From Vombatus ursinus (lineage: Eukaryota; Chordata; Mammalia; Diprotodontia; Vombatidae): 64,000 nt of DNA. The notes beneath the pieces are model-generated. The model was not told the DNA's origin, ran no database searches, and saw only the letters and a program-made list of their open reading frames with translations. The position numbers and the translations under genes are program-made. Location of the stretch: positions 73,670,605 through 73,734,604 of the forward strand of contig NW_020954576.1 of the NCBI RefSeq assembly GCF_900497805.2. The letters are read 5' to 3'. Shown piece by piece: positions 9,901 through 24,000 of the stretch; the stretch's first letter is position 1, and each line of letters starts with the position of its first letter.

Positions 9901-11976
9901 TTAATAAATGCCTGTTCCCGTCCCCCTTATTATAGAACATTTCTAGATGGAGAGTTAATATTGTTCATTTCGGGGGGGGGGGCGGAGCCAAAATGGCAGT
10001 GGGAAAGCAGTGATTTGCTGGAGATCTCCCTCAAACCCCTCCAAATACCTATAAAAAATGGCTCTAAACAAATTCTATAGCAGCAGAACCCACAAAAAAA
10101 CAGAGTAAAACAAATTTCCAGCCCAAAACAACCTGGATGGCTGATGAGAAAGGCATATCACGCTGGGCTGGAAGAGGAGCGCAGTTCGGCGTGGGCACAC
10201 AGGCCGCAACGACCCTGGAGCAGGCCTCAGAGGACTGAATCGTGGGCAGCTGTGGTGGTTTCCAAGCTTCTCAACCCACGAACACCAAAGATAACTTAGA
10301 AGGTCAGTAGGAAAAGTCTGTGACTGCAATGAGAGAAGAAGCTAGGTTTCAGCCACCCTGAGGGCAGCGGCTACCTCCTGAGCTTCTGGCCCACAGACTG
10401 AGGGGGAATCGAGTGGCTGATCAGAGGGGGATTGCAAGGATCTCTTTGCCAGTGCTGAGGCAGGAATCTCTTGCTTTGCCCATGCTTGGCTCTGGGTCAC
10501 AGTTCTGAGGGGCGGTCCTGGGGCAAGGAGGAGTGCTGCCGTGGTGGAGCTTGTTGTGGCAGTGGAGAGGAAACACCTCACCCCTTATCATAGCACCTTG
10601 GAAGAACTGAAAATTTTCGGGTCCCTAGAAGTATTTCTGAAAACAGCTGTACAAACCCCCGAAGCTTAGGACAGTACATTCTCCACATTGGAAACAGACT
10701 CTTACCTTAACAAAGAGTTTAAAACTCAAATAATTGGTTGGGATCATGAGCAAGCAGTGCAAAAAGAATCAGACTATATTATCTTACTTTGGTGACAAAT
10801 GGTGACAAAGAAGATCAAAACATACAACCAGAAGAAGACAACAAAGTCAAAGCTCCTACATCCAGAACTTCCAAGAAAAATATGAATCAGTCCCAGGCCT
10901 TGGAAAAGCTCAAAAGGGATTTTGAGAAGCAAGTAAGAGAAATAGAGGAAAAACTGGGAAGAAAAATGAGAGTGATGCAAGAAAATCATGAAAAGCAAAT
11001 TAACACCTTGCTAAAGGAGACCCAAAAAAATACTGAAGAAAATAACACCTTAAAAAATAGCCTAACCCAAATGGCCAAAGAGGTCCAAAAAGCCAATGAA
11101 GAGAAGAATGACCTAAAGAGCAAAATTGGACAAATGGAAAAGGAAGTCCAAAAGATTACTGAAGAAAATACTTCCTTAAAAATTAGAATAGAGCAATTGG
11201 AAGCTAGTGACTTTATGAGAAATCAAGGCACTGTAAGACAAATCCAAAAGAATGAAAAATTAGAAAACGATGTGAAATATTTCATTGGAAAAACAGCTGA
11301 CCTGGAAAATAGATCCAGGAGAGAGAATTTAAAAATTATTAGACTATCTGAAAGCCATGATCAAAAAAAGAGCCTAGACATCATCTTTGAAGAAATGATC
11401 AAGGAAAACTGCCCTGATATTTTAGAACCAGAGGGCAAAATAGAAATTGAAAGAATCCACCGATCTCCTCCTGAAAGAGATCCCCAAAGGAAAACTCCTA
11501 GGAATATTGTAGCCAAATTCCAGAGTTCCCAGGTCAAGGAGAAAATATTACAAGTAGCCAGAAAGAAACAATTCAAGTATTGTGGAAACAATCAGGATAA
11601 CACAAGATTTAGTAGCTTCTACATTAAGGGATTGCAGAGCATGGAATATAATATTTCGGAGGGCAAAGGAGATAGGATTACAACCAAGAATCCCCTACCC
11701 AGCAAAACTGAGTATAATTCTTCAGGGGAAAAAATGGTCATTTCAGTGAAATAGAGGACTTTTAAGCACTCTTGATGAAAAGACCAGAGCTGAATAGAAA
11801 ATTTGACTTTCCAATACAAGACTCAAGTGGAACATGAAGAGGTAAACAAGAAGGAAAAATCATAAGAGACTTATTAAGGTTGAACTGTTTACATTCCTGC
11901 ATGGAAAGATGATATTTGTAACTCATGAGACCTTTGTCAGTATTAGGGTAGTTGAAGGGAAAAAATTATATGTATG

Positions 11977-12023
<47 letters not shown>

Positions 12024-15000
12024 GTAGATAGATAGAGGGTGCAGGGTGAGTTGAAGATGAAGGGGTCATATCTGGAGAATAAAATTAAGGGGTGAGAGAG
12101 GATTATACTAGGAGAAGAAGAAAGGGAAAGGTAAAATGGGGTAAATTATCTCACAAAAAAAACAGAAAAGAAAAGGCTCTTACAGTGGAGGAGAAACGGG
12201 GGAAGGTAAGAGGGAATGAGTGACTCTTATTCTCATAGGATTTGACTTAAGGAGGGAATAACATACACACTCAGTTGGGTATGGAAATCTGTCTTACCCA
12301 ACAGTAAAATAGGAGGGGAAGGAGACAAGAGAGTAGGGGGATGATAGAGAGGAGGGAAGACTGGGTAAAGGGATAATCAGAAGCAAATACTTCTGAGGAG
12401 GGACAGGGTCAAAAGAAAGAATAGAATAAGTGGGGGGGGGCGGGATAGGATTAAGGGAAATAGAGTTAGTTTTTCACAGCATGTCTACTATGGAAGTGCT
12501 TTGCATAACTACACATGTATAGCCCGTATTGAGTTGCTTGCCTTTTCAATGAGGGTGGGTGGGGAGGGAGGAAGGGAGAAAATTTGGAACCCAAAGTTTT
12601 AAAAACACATGTTTAAAAAAAAATGTTTTCACATGCAACTGGGAAATAAGAAACACAGGAAATTGGGTACAGAAATCTATCCAGCCCCACAGGAAAATAG
12701 AAGGGGAAGGTGGGGAGAGATATCAGGGAAAGCAGACTAGGGGAAGGGGTATTCAGAATGCATGCCATCTTGGGGTGGGGGGAGGGGCAAGATGGGGTGA
12801 AAATTTGGAACTCAAAATCTTGTGGAAGTAAATGTTGAAAACTAAAAATAAATAAATTTATCAACTAAAAAAAATCTTGTTCTTTTCATAAGCCCAAGTT
12901 AACAATTAGAACCTTAGATAAATAGTAAACAAATGTTATACAGTATCTGCTATATTTGGATATTAAGCTAAGCACCTTGTAAAATTTAACTTTGAGAAAC
13001 AGATTCACAAATTGAGTTGTAGAAAGGACCTTAGAAGACATCTAGTGCAACTCTTATTTTATAGATGAAGAAACTGTGGCCCAGAGATCTTAAAGGGCTT
13101 GTTAAGATCACACAGTTAATAAGTGATAATGACAGGATTTCAACTCTGATCTTCTGATTGTATATCCTGGATTCTTTTGGACCCTACTCACAGTCCCTAA
13201 GAGTTTACAAGTTAATATTGAATGACCAGTTATAACATGAAATAAACATATACAGTTAGAGCAGGATAAAAATACCATCTGATTTTTAAACAATACTTTT
13301 ATATGTTTTCTTCACATTTTTATGATGTTTCAGATTTTGTGCAAGGGTTTATATAGACAGAAAAGTGTAGAGTGATAGGTGGAAAGGAGAAAAATTCAAG
13401 TAAGTATGAGAAAAGAGTAGATTTAACTTTTAAGTTACTTTCTGTATCCTTTTAGTTGATTTAGCACAAGAGAAAGTGTTGACTTTATGCTTTTTTTTTT
13501 ATAGTGTTGGCACTTTTTCTCAGATTTCTGCACATCTATTTATGTGAGAAAGTGCTGTTACTCTAGCCAATAATTTTGTCAGTAAGTTAGGCACAACTGA
13601 TATCATCTGGACTTTTGGCCTACTTAAACTAATACTTTTCATATGTAAGTTTACAAGTGACAGTGTTTCTCAGATTACATACACATACACACATATATAT
13701 AATGAACTTAATGGCGATTTATTTTTCTCTCACCTTTTTGTTCTCCATCTTTTGGGTTTTCTTTGTTTCCTCTATCTACTCTCATTCATCTTGGGATCTC
13801 TTCTGTGAGAACATATTTGTATATTTTTTCATAACTACTTGTTCACAAAAATACATTTTTAGGCTTTGTAATACATTTAAAATACATTTTAACGTTTTGT
13901 AAGACCATATGAAAAATTTTACTAAAGCAGTTAGTTTTGTTGGCATGCAAATAATAATGCAAGTAGTTATACAATGAGCCCTCTTGGAATGTCTGTTAAA
14001 TGGGTCACAGGCATTTTAAAAAGTCAGTTTTTCATACAACCATGCTTCCTAATAGGAAGAATATGTCTTATTTTCAGATGAAGAACAAGTATTAAAATAA
14101 TGACATAAAATACTTGTATTTAGATTTCCAATGACATATTTAAATGGCATATATCCATATTTCTTGTTTACACACACTATATATTATATATTTTTAATGT
14201 ATGTGTACATATATATTAAAACCACTTATTGTAAGTGAATTCATAGAAATTCTAAAATTTTACTTCAACTAGTTCTTACTTCCATGACCATTTTTTAATG
14301 AAAATGACAAAAAGATAAATTATTGGATTTGAATTTTAACCCCACTCTATTTCATTATGATCAGTAAAAAATTATTAAGTGCTTACTGTGTGTCAGTCAT
14401 TTTGCTAAGCTCTGGGGCTACAAAAACAAAAAAAGGCAAATACATGGTTCCTGCCCTCAAAGAGCTCACATTCTAATGAGAGACAATATACAACTATACA
14501 CACACACACAAGATATATACATTGTAAATGGGAGGTAATCATATAGGAGGCATTGGTGGTTGGGAATAAGGGTGGGGAAGATGGAAAAGGCTTTTTGCAG
14601 AAGGTGGGAAGCCAGGAAGTCTGGAGGGGGGACATTTCAGGAATGTAGGATAATTTTCTAATTAAGGAAATAATGACAGACAAAACAAAAACAGGCCACA
14701 GAACAAAGAAATAATAACTAAAGAATCAGTCTTTGAATAAGCTAGAATCCCCACAAAACATGATACAATAATAATATAAGGGCATTTTCATTCCTGTCTC
14801 TGAAATGATGAATGATTATGATATACTCTACTAATTATAAGTCTGTGTCATAGTTTCCTTTATTTAAATTAGAATGTCTATCTTCAGTCAAAAGATAGAG
14901 TTGCTTGAAATGTTCTTGTTCACTGACAGAAGTGAATGGAGCTGTACCAAAGAGCCAGAAGTTTATTAGGAGCCTGAGTTAGATAAAGGCTTTGCCAATA

Positions 15001-18000
15001 TATATTTTTAAAGTGGCAACTATTGTTTCATCTGGTGGGTCTGAAAAAAATAAAAAAAGCTGATTGTGAATTAGCAACTGAATGTGATGGGCATAGTGCC
15101 CTTTCTTGACAGCTTGTAGAGGTGCTCCAGCCCCACCATAGCAGAGATGGCTAGGGAGAATGTTCTTCCCAATCCCCCATCATTATTACAGTGGCAGAGC
15201 AGTTTGGCTCATTCCCAACCTTCAGCAGGAGGAAATGATATTTATAACAGCAGCATGGTGGATTCAGTGGGGTGAGGTGGGCTAATATGTTGTTTCCTTT
15301 GTTCTTTTGAGCTAGAACTGGTTAGGTTTCTGTGGATAGCCTGATGCCACACAGAAGGGCCTTGGGAGTATTTGAATTAAGGATAGAGTTTAATGGCCTC
15401 AGTGATTTTGCTTAATTCATGGTCTTAGAAGCCAATGCCAACCTACATAATATTACTTCTTTACCAATAGAAAGTGACAGGTGCATAAGTCCTCTCAGTT
15501 GGTGCCAAAGAGATACCAGGTGTGGATCTCATAATACATATCCCAAATCCCCTTGATTTGCCAACATCTATGCATCATTAATGACCTTCCAGAGACTGCT
15601 TTCCAAAATATTTACATTCTTATTCAGATTATCCTTCAAACCTTATGCTAGCCACTTCGGCATATCCTTGAGTTGTTACACAATATAAAGGTGTTTTTTT
15701 TATGTTTTTTCAGTTTCTTTATAGTGCTCTCAGTATCTTCTATCTAATGTAATTGGCACAAATAAAGCTCTCTTTTCTCAAGTTAAAACATGTTGGATTT
15801 TTTTTTTCCTTTTGGCTGTATTCATTATACCCACCTATATGTTCCCATAGTAGTGCCAGTTTTTTTTTTTTCTCACTGGATTAGATTGAGGCCAAGTCTA
15901 ATGTGGGCAGAAGTATGCCTGTCTGTCTCTTATCTTGCTATTGTTTAGTTTCTCTGCTTATCTTCCCCATCCTACCTATGTAGGGAAACGCTTGGTGCAT
16001 ACCATATTTCACCCATGAATCCCAGAATAGAAAGATGTTTATTATCATCGCAGCACAGACATAAGAGTTCAACAGCGTCTTCCCTTTTTCTTTTCCCCCT
16101 TCTTTTAGCAGTACAATTCAGAACCACGTGTTCAACTGGAGACAGAGCATAAATGAGTGATTTATAATATATGTTCAGTGAATAAATAGACTCTTTCCTG
16201 AGTAGGAAAGGCTAGGCTATTCAAAGCTGCCTGGATAAAGAGATGAATGTTTAAAGGTCTATTCGAAATCAGAAGGTAGAAGAATAACAGTTAGGAAAAG
16301 GAGCAGTTAAGACTGACACATTAAGAAGGAGTTCATGATACCTTGCCATATTGGCCAAGCTTGTGAAAATTTGGTGAGTAGGATATGAAAAATTGTCTTC
16401 TGTTTATCTCCATTGGGTTTTCTAGGGTTTAGAGGTCACATTCATATTGATATTTATAAAATTCTTGAAGTGAAGGGCAAAAGGAAACAGGATTTTTGGG
16501 GAAGGCAATTTTTTCTATCTCTTTATAGGATAATAATAATGATGGTCATGATAATAATAGCTAGAATTTAAATAGCACTTTAAAGTTTGCAAAGCTCTGT
16601 TCAAATATATTTTATGTGATCTTCACTACAACCCTGGGAGGCTGGTGTTATTATTATCCCCATTTTACAGATGAGGAAATTGAGGCAGACAGCCGTTAAG
16701 TGACCTGCCCAGAGTCTCACAGAAAATAAGTGTCTGAGGCTGGATTTGAGTCAGGTATTCCTGACTTCAGGTCCAGTTCTCTAGGCAAGAGAAAGAGTAA
16801 GTACTACTGCTTCAGACAAAAATGGTGTTAGCGAAGCTGATTTAGGGTGTGGCTCTCAAGTGCTAACTGAAGTGCTAATTTCAGTAGCCATTTCAGACTA
16901 TCTAGGAGTAGTGAGGATAGTGAAAGGTATGAGGCTTTTAAAGAACCAGAGGATTTAGCAAAGGAGTTACCTGGGCTAATCATTCACACAGGGTTGGCTG
17001 TATTTATTGTTTATTGTTAGGGCATAGGATAGTCAGCCTTTATTAGTACAAATTCTGGGGCACCTAGGTGGTAAAATGGATGGACTGCTGGGCCTGGAGT
17101 TGGGAAGACTCATCTTCCTGAGTTCAAATCTGCCTCAGAAACATATTAGCCATGTGACCCCTGGGAAAGTCACTTAACCCTATTTGCCTCAGTTTCTTCA
17201 GCTGTAAAATAGTTGGATGAAGGAAAGGGCAAATCACTATAGTATCTTTAACAAGAACACTCCAGATGAGGTCACAAAGAGGAAGACATGACCGAACAAC
17301 AAAGCACAAATTATTTTTAAAAGTAGAATTCATGTTTTGACATATAGCTGTGGCTGATATCTTATTTTTTTTTCTTGTAGGTCAGCTACTTTATCTATGT
17401 TAGTCGTATCTGTGCAGCAGCTGGGATTAGGAAGAGGGCAGCTAAGAGGAGCTAGAGTGTTGATCACCATAATTGAGTGGGTTTTTTTTTTTTTCCTGTT
17501 CAATAGTATAGAATTACTCTAGATTTCAAACTAAACTATTGCAGTGCATTATGCTTTGCATGTTAATTAAAAGGAGGGAAGGAAAGAGCATTCTTGAATA
17601 ACTTAGAGGCAAAAAAAAAGGTACATATTGTGTGGGTAACAGAAAGAACAGCCAGAGGAAAAAAGAAAAGGCATGTCTAAATGTTTCAAAATAAACGACG
17701 AGGTAGTATTTTCTATTCTTGCAGTGTTAAGTAACTTATCCTGGAACTGCTTGCATATTGTTTATAACGGTAATTAGTAGCAATTTTAGATGTGCATCTT
17801 AAATACTTAAACACCGTGACTTTAAGTAGTCACTGGAGTATTTGTAAACCAAATTTCATTCTTCTCTAATAGAGGCAACTTCCCCCTACCCCCTTTAAAA
17901 ACTACAATCTCCAGAGCTTTCCATTTATTCACTTATAGAAAGTCATTTACAGCTGATTGATGTCTCAATATAAACCACCTGATTCAACCCATTCTCTCTT

Positions 18001-21000
18001 CACCCTTAGCCCTTAAAAGGACTTTATGTTTTTTCAGGGATAATTCTAAATTTTTAGGAAGAAAGAAGAGTGTACTACATGTGCTCGTTCAGTATTTTCA
18101 AGAAGCTTCTTTGTTATTAAAGGATTCAGTTTCTTTTTCAGTTTCCTTCGTTTTCCATCTCACTGACAGAAAAACAATAGCTGTGTTAATCTATACTGAG
18201 TGTTTTCTGCATTTGGAAATGTCCTACCTTTCTCTCTCAGGTAATCTGATATTCTTATTGAAAATGTAGCATGTAATCTTTGAGTGACTTTAAATTTAAG
18301 TAGTTAGTGGCATTATAGAGGTAAAATGGTATGAATGAAAATGCATTTATGTGACTGATATTGTACTAAGCATTCAAAATACAAATATAAAAAGCAAGAT
18401 AGTCCTTGCCCTCAAGTAGTTAGCATCCTAATGGGAAAGACTACTTTTATAGGAGGATGGTAACTGGGAAAAGGGTGTTTTGCTCAGATATAAAATGTAT
18501 AACTTTATGTTTCTTGTGAAGGAAGAGAATAACTATAGAAATTTTCCATGGTAGAGTTCTTGGTTTTGTTTTTCAGGTTTTCCTACTGCTGTTCTGGAAA
18601 GTAAACAGGTTCCTTGTTTGTTTCGTCGATTTAGACAGAAATAAATAATTTTCCATTGTTATAACTAAGTCACTTGATAGCTCCATTACACACATATTTA
18701 CTGTTAGCCCAGCTTGTCTACTGCCCAGCTGAGAACTACAATAGGAAAATTGCTTTATTCATAAAATCTAGATAGCTGGGTCTTAAACTCTGTTGCCTAA
18801 ATTGTTGGTTTATTAAACTTCATTTCCGTTGTTATTGTCTCTTTAGAAGGCATTCAGTAAATAGAAGATCTTCATTTCAGCCTTGGTCATCAATAATTCC
18901 AGGAGAATTTTTTTGGGATAAAAAAAAAAAAGGTCTTATTTCTTTTGGAGGAATATGTATTTGAGTGGGCAGGGGTGTAGAAGGTTGATGGATTTCAGAA
19001 TGGATCAGAATTGGTTAAAAAAATTTTCTTTATTTTTGAAGCTGTATTGTTCATTTCCAAGCTGACATTCTAAATCAGTCAGTGACTAAATCATATTTAT
19101 TAGTGCTAGTGAGATAACACTGTCTGGGTTAAGGGAAGGGCTAGAATTCTTGGTTCTTTTCCTTAGTACAGTAAAGGAACTAGGTTTCAATAGTTGATAT
19201 GGTAGGGATATAATCATATATCATATTTACTATTGTGCTGACTTCATCATCCTGTTTCACAATTGGAAACTAAATTTTTTTATTTAGTTCAAGGCAGAAA
19301 GTCAATGGTATGAGAAAATTATATTTGACAGGAATTTTCATATTTTAAAATGTATTTTATAAATGATAATTTTTATTTTTTCAATCTTTGTGAGTGATTT
19401 TTGAGAAAATTAGTTATAATACTCCTTTAGAATGTATGCATAGATAAAAATAAACATAAGTGTATATATAATGCACATAAACATTTTGTTTTTTAAATAG
19501 TATTTTATTTTTTCCAGTTACATGTAAAGACAATTTTTACATTCATTTTTAACAAATTTTGTGCACCAGATTTTACTTCCTCCCCCCTCAGTAAAATGGT
19601 AAGAAATTTGATATAGGTTATATCACATGCACTTAGAAGTTTTTATATCATGTATTATACTTATGCTGATATACATCAGTAACATATTAAATATTGTACA
19701 GATAGTTGCGAGCAGCTATTATATACTTCCTTTACTCAATCAAAAAGTTGTTAAGCACTGGGAATAAAAAGAAAGGCAACAACTTGATCCCTGCGTTCAG
19801 GGAGTTAGTTCATAGTCCAATGTGGAAGAGAGCATGCAAAATATTTTACATATGATATATACAATGTAAATGGAAGTTGACCTGGGAGAAAAGGCAGAGT
19901 GGGAAGGTGGGAGGGGAGGGATAATGGGACTGGAAAAGGCCTCCTGTAGAAAACAGCATTTGAGGTGAGTGGAGGTGAGGAGAGAGAGCAGATTCTGAGC
20001 ATGGGAGTTATCTAATAAAAAGGCAGAGTTAGGACGTGGAGTGTCTCGTATGGAATTTACGGTACTATACTAGCCGGGAGGGTAGAGTGTAAGAAGCCTG
20101 GAAAGCAAGGAAGGGGCCAGGTTTTGAAGAGTTTTAGAAACCAAATAGGGTTTTATGTTCTAGTAAGAAGGAGGCTGTCCAGAAGGCTATTCCAGTAATC
20201 CAGGTGTGAAGTGATGAGGGCACCAGGGTAGCAACCATATGAGTGGAAAGAAGGTGATATAAAGGGAGAAATATTGTGCTGGTAGAAATGACAAAACTTA
20301 CAACAGATCAGACATGTAAGGTGAATGCAAGTGAGAAGTTAAGGATGGCACCCAAGTTGTAAGCCTGGGTGACTGGGAGGTTGGTGGTGATGCCCTCAAC
20401 AGTCATAAGGAAGGGTTTTGAGGAAAGAAAGTTATGGTTTTGGAAATCAAGAGTGTGAAATGCCAGTGGGACATCTGTCCAGTTTGAGATGTCCAAGGGA
20501 GAGTTAGTTGATCGTGTAAAGCTGCAGCTCAGAAGTGTTTGGTGTGTCAATATGTGCCTCCATGCCTCAATGATTGAATATTCTTATATTTGTATCTAAG
20601 AAATTCATAGTATAAGAATTAAATTCTTCTAGTTTTGCTTAATTTACTAATTAAGACCCTGTTTAGACCCTCTATCATAAGAGAAATATTTAAGACCTCA
20701 TATTTTGAATACATATATCATAACCAAAAATGACTGTTGTAATATGACAAATTATATAAGTGATATTACCATTTGCTAATGCCTTTAATGAAGGCATAAA
20801 GATAGTTTTCTAAGAATTAAACTAAAACATAGAAGTGTAAGCTAGAACCCCTCAGTGAATCTTTTAATTGATTTGATAGTCTTCTTGCCATTCATTATAT
20901 AGACCTGAGACTGAGTTAATGTTGATATATAGGGAATTGTTATAATAGAGTAATTCTATTGTAAAGATAATTCTGTGATCATATTAACTGAGAATGCCTT

Positions 21001-24000
21001 TTGTTAGCAAGCATAAGAATGATTTCTGCATACTTATAAAATTCAAGTATATTGTCTCTTTCAAAGGGACAATAATACTTAATAAAATATATACACTTAT
21101 TTTGTCAACTCAGGTTTATTTTTTAAAATATGAACCTAATGGACATGCCTTTTTTCTTGAATTGTTCCCTGTTTAAGGGCATTCACTTAGTTTCCATCTT
21201 TAGTCATGTTTTAAAAGATTAACTAATGTAGATATTGATCAGTTGATTATAAATTTGCTTAGTTTTGCAGTACTAGTGTATAAACTGACCTCTGATGTAC
21301 CTGGAAATAATTTGGAAAACAAATTACAAAGTGAGTTGCTCAGCTTATTTTTTTTTCCCGTTAAACTTTGGTGTAGGTAGCATCTTTGCCTTTCCCTTGG
21401 TTGCTGTGGTTTTTTGTTTGTTTCTTGAAGCTATTTGAGAACTTTTGACTGATTTTTTTATTAATCCATTGAAAGCTGCAACTATATATCTATATATGTA
21501 TATTTGTGTATATATGTGTATGCTCTTAATCTGTGTGTGTGTATGTTAACCTTTTCTGTGTGATAGACCCCTTTGGCAGTCTTGTGGACCCCTCCCTGGA
21601 ATAATGTTTTAAAATGAATAAAATAAAATGCATAGGAATACCAAGGCAACAGCTACATCGAAATGCAGTTATCCCAACCACAGTAAGCTGAGGACTCCAG
21701 GTTAAGAACCTCTGGTTTAGATGAAAAATTTTTGAAAAATATGCTGAAATAATTCCATGCAGGTTATCACTTTTTCTGAAGGAATGCTCCAAGAATATAA
21801 GCTTCAGAAAAAGTCATAACCTGAATGAATTGATGGAATTTCATCATCTCAGAGGTTCATATGCCAGTGAAATCAAGGGTCTAATCCCTATCTTAGATGA
21901 AATGATGATAGAATAAAAATGTTCCCATTCACAAAGCAGTAATTCTATAATTATCTCGAAATAATTTGCAAGCAGTATTCCAACCTCTTTCAACTGGAAT
22001 GGCTCTTTCCAAAGTTACCAATGGTTTCTTAACTTGATGGCTTTTTCTCCTTGCTTCAGGTCTTTCCCCTTTTCACTGAGTCTTCCATAAGCTGCCCAAC
22101 TGATTTTTAGGAAGCATGGGTCTAACTAAGTCACTCCACTGCTCAATAAACTCCAGGGGTTCCTTGTTACCTGCAGTCCTAGGATCCACCTGCAAACTAC
22201 TATTTGCTGTTTTAATGGCCTTTATAATTCTGATTTGCTTTTCTAATCTTATTATATGACTTCCCTTTATACCTGCTTTGGTCCAAACAAACTGGCCTTT
22301 TTGTTCCTTACTTCTGATGCTCCTTCTCCCTTTTCCAGACTTTTGCAAAAGTTAGTTACTCCACATGCTTGGATTGCATTTCCCTTACCTCCATTTCTTA
22401 GAATCTTTATTTTCTTTCAATGTTCGTCTCAAGCACCACTTCCTGCATGAGGCCTTTTATCATTCCTCCCTTCCCCCCTTCCAAACTTCTAGTGCTCTGT
22501 GCCAGAAAATTATCCCTTGTTTAGTTTATGTATATTTATATGTATCTGCTGAAGTTGCAGGTACTCCTTCATTTACTTAGCACAGGGCTTGGCATATAGC
22601 TGCTACTTAATAAATGCTTCCCAATTAATTAATTTGAATAAATGCTCATTGATTTGTTAATGTTAAAAAAGATAAGTCAGAAAGTGAAAGGCTCCATACA
22701 GAGGCATAGGCTACTTTTATTTTTCTCTATTATGATTTTGTGTGTGTTTTATACATTCACGTGTATATACATGTATATGTAAGTTAACACAAGTCAGGAG
22801 ATTTTCTTTCAAAGATTTTTATTTTTTTAAAGTAGTTTAAATGAAATCTTGAAAAAAACTAGGGCATATATTGTCATGCAAATTACAGTATTGCAGTACT
22901 GCTGTATTCATTGTGAAGTCTGTTCAGTTAATTCAAAGAGGTTTTTGGTTTGAAGTAAAGAGGTATTAACTTAATTTTTATCCCTAATCTAGTGTCTTTA
23001 ATTCTGTTTCATTATTCTTTAGTCTTTTTTCATCTCTTTAGATGATCCTAATTTGTATGTTAAGAAAAAGCTTAGATTTTAGCAAGTGGATGAATTTTCA
23101 GTGACTGCTGCTTATTTCTTGTGCTATCTTAGCTATCTCCTATCTGCATTTCTCTACATGTGAGGTCCTTTGGAGATAAAGTTATAGATCAATAATTTAT
23201 TCCTAAATCATATGCTTTGTTGGATAAACCGTATCTACCAAGTAATATTTTCTGTAAGAACATTAAATGACAGAATCAGGATCCAAAAAGCTCTTGACAA
23301 ACTAAAATTATGGAATCATACAAGCAAGGTGAAATTAGTAAGGACATATATAAAGCATTATACTTGCTTTCAGAAAATTAGTGTACAACTGTTTGATCAG
23401 GAGACTTGGCCAGAAAACAGCTCATGCTTAAAAAGACAAAAGGGTTTACTCATTAACAGTCATCAGGAGTGGCCAGAGCAGCTAATGCAATTTTGTTTGT
23501 TTGTTTGTTTATTCTGAATTTAAATACCAACAAAACTGAGTATTTCTAGATATATAGAACAAAACAAAAAGATAATGACATTTGAAGTTGTCAGTCACCA
23601 GTTCATAACTCATTTTTAAATAATGTATAATATATGTATTTATGTATAAATATACACATATATTTACTAAATGCCACATACTTAAAACTGCTCTATTTGT
23701 ACTTCCTTTTTGCTTTTCGGTACATTAATTTTTCTTTTCAATGACTTGGGTTTTGGGTTTTTTTTTTTGTATTATTTTTTGGCCTTATTATTGCTACTCC
23801 AGTTTCTATAAATTGTTCTACCGGTTCTGCTCACTTCATTTTGCATCAGTTCATACTGCCTATGGTTCTCTGGAATCATCTCTTCTGTTATTTCTTACCA
23901 TACAGTAATATTTCATCAAGTTAATCAGTTCAGGATTGAGGTGCTTTTTTTTTTTTTTTAATCTGTAGCCTTTGACACGGTCAGTCACCTTCTCTCTAGG

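Larger units (their letters stand above)
9972..12876 (+). mobile_element. HAL1 (half-L1) element, near full length
   Basis: The 5' end reads GGCGGAGCCAAAATGGCAG, the marsupial L1 5' untranslated region. An ORF1-like frame (10789-11754) leads directly into the L1 3' region with no ORF2, the defining plan of HAL1 elements, which depend on L1 reverse transcriptase. Target-site duplications flank it: TTGTTCATTTC at 9961-9971 and TTGTTCTTTTC at 12877-12887 (10 of 11 identical). The A-rich tail ends near 12874. A GATA microsatellite lies inside at about 11975-12032. Length is about 2.9 kb. A fairly young insertion judging by the long frame, but no longer able to make a normal ORF1 protein. Confidence 0.85.

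Noticed and set aside
10789-11754. A host coiled-coil protein gene
   Set aside because: The RRM-like core, the flanking L1 5' and 3' ends and target duplications show it is HAL1 ORF1.
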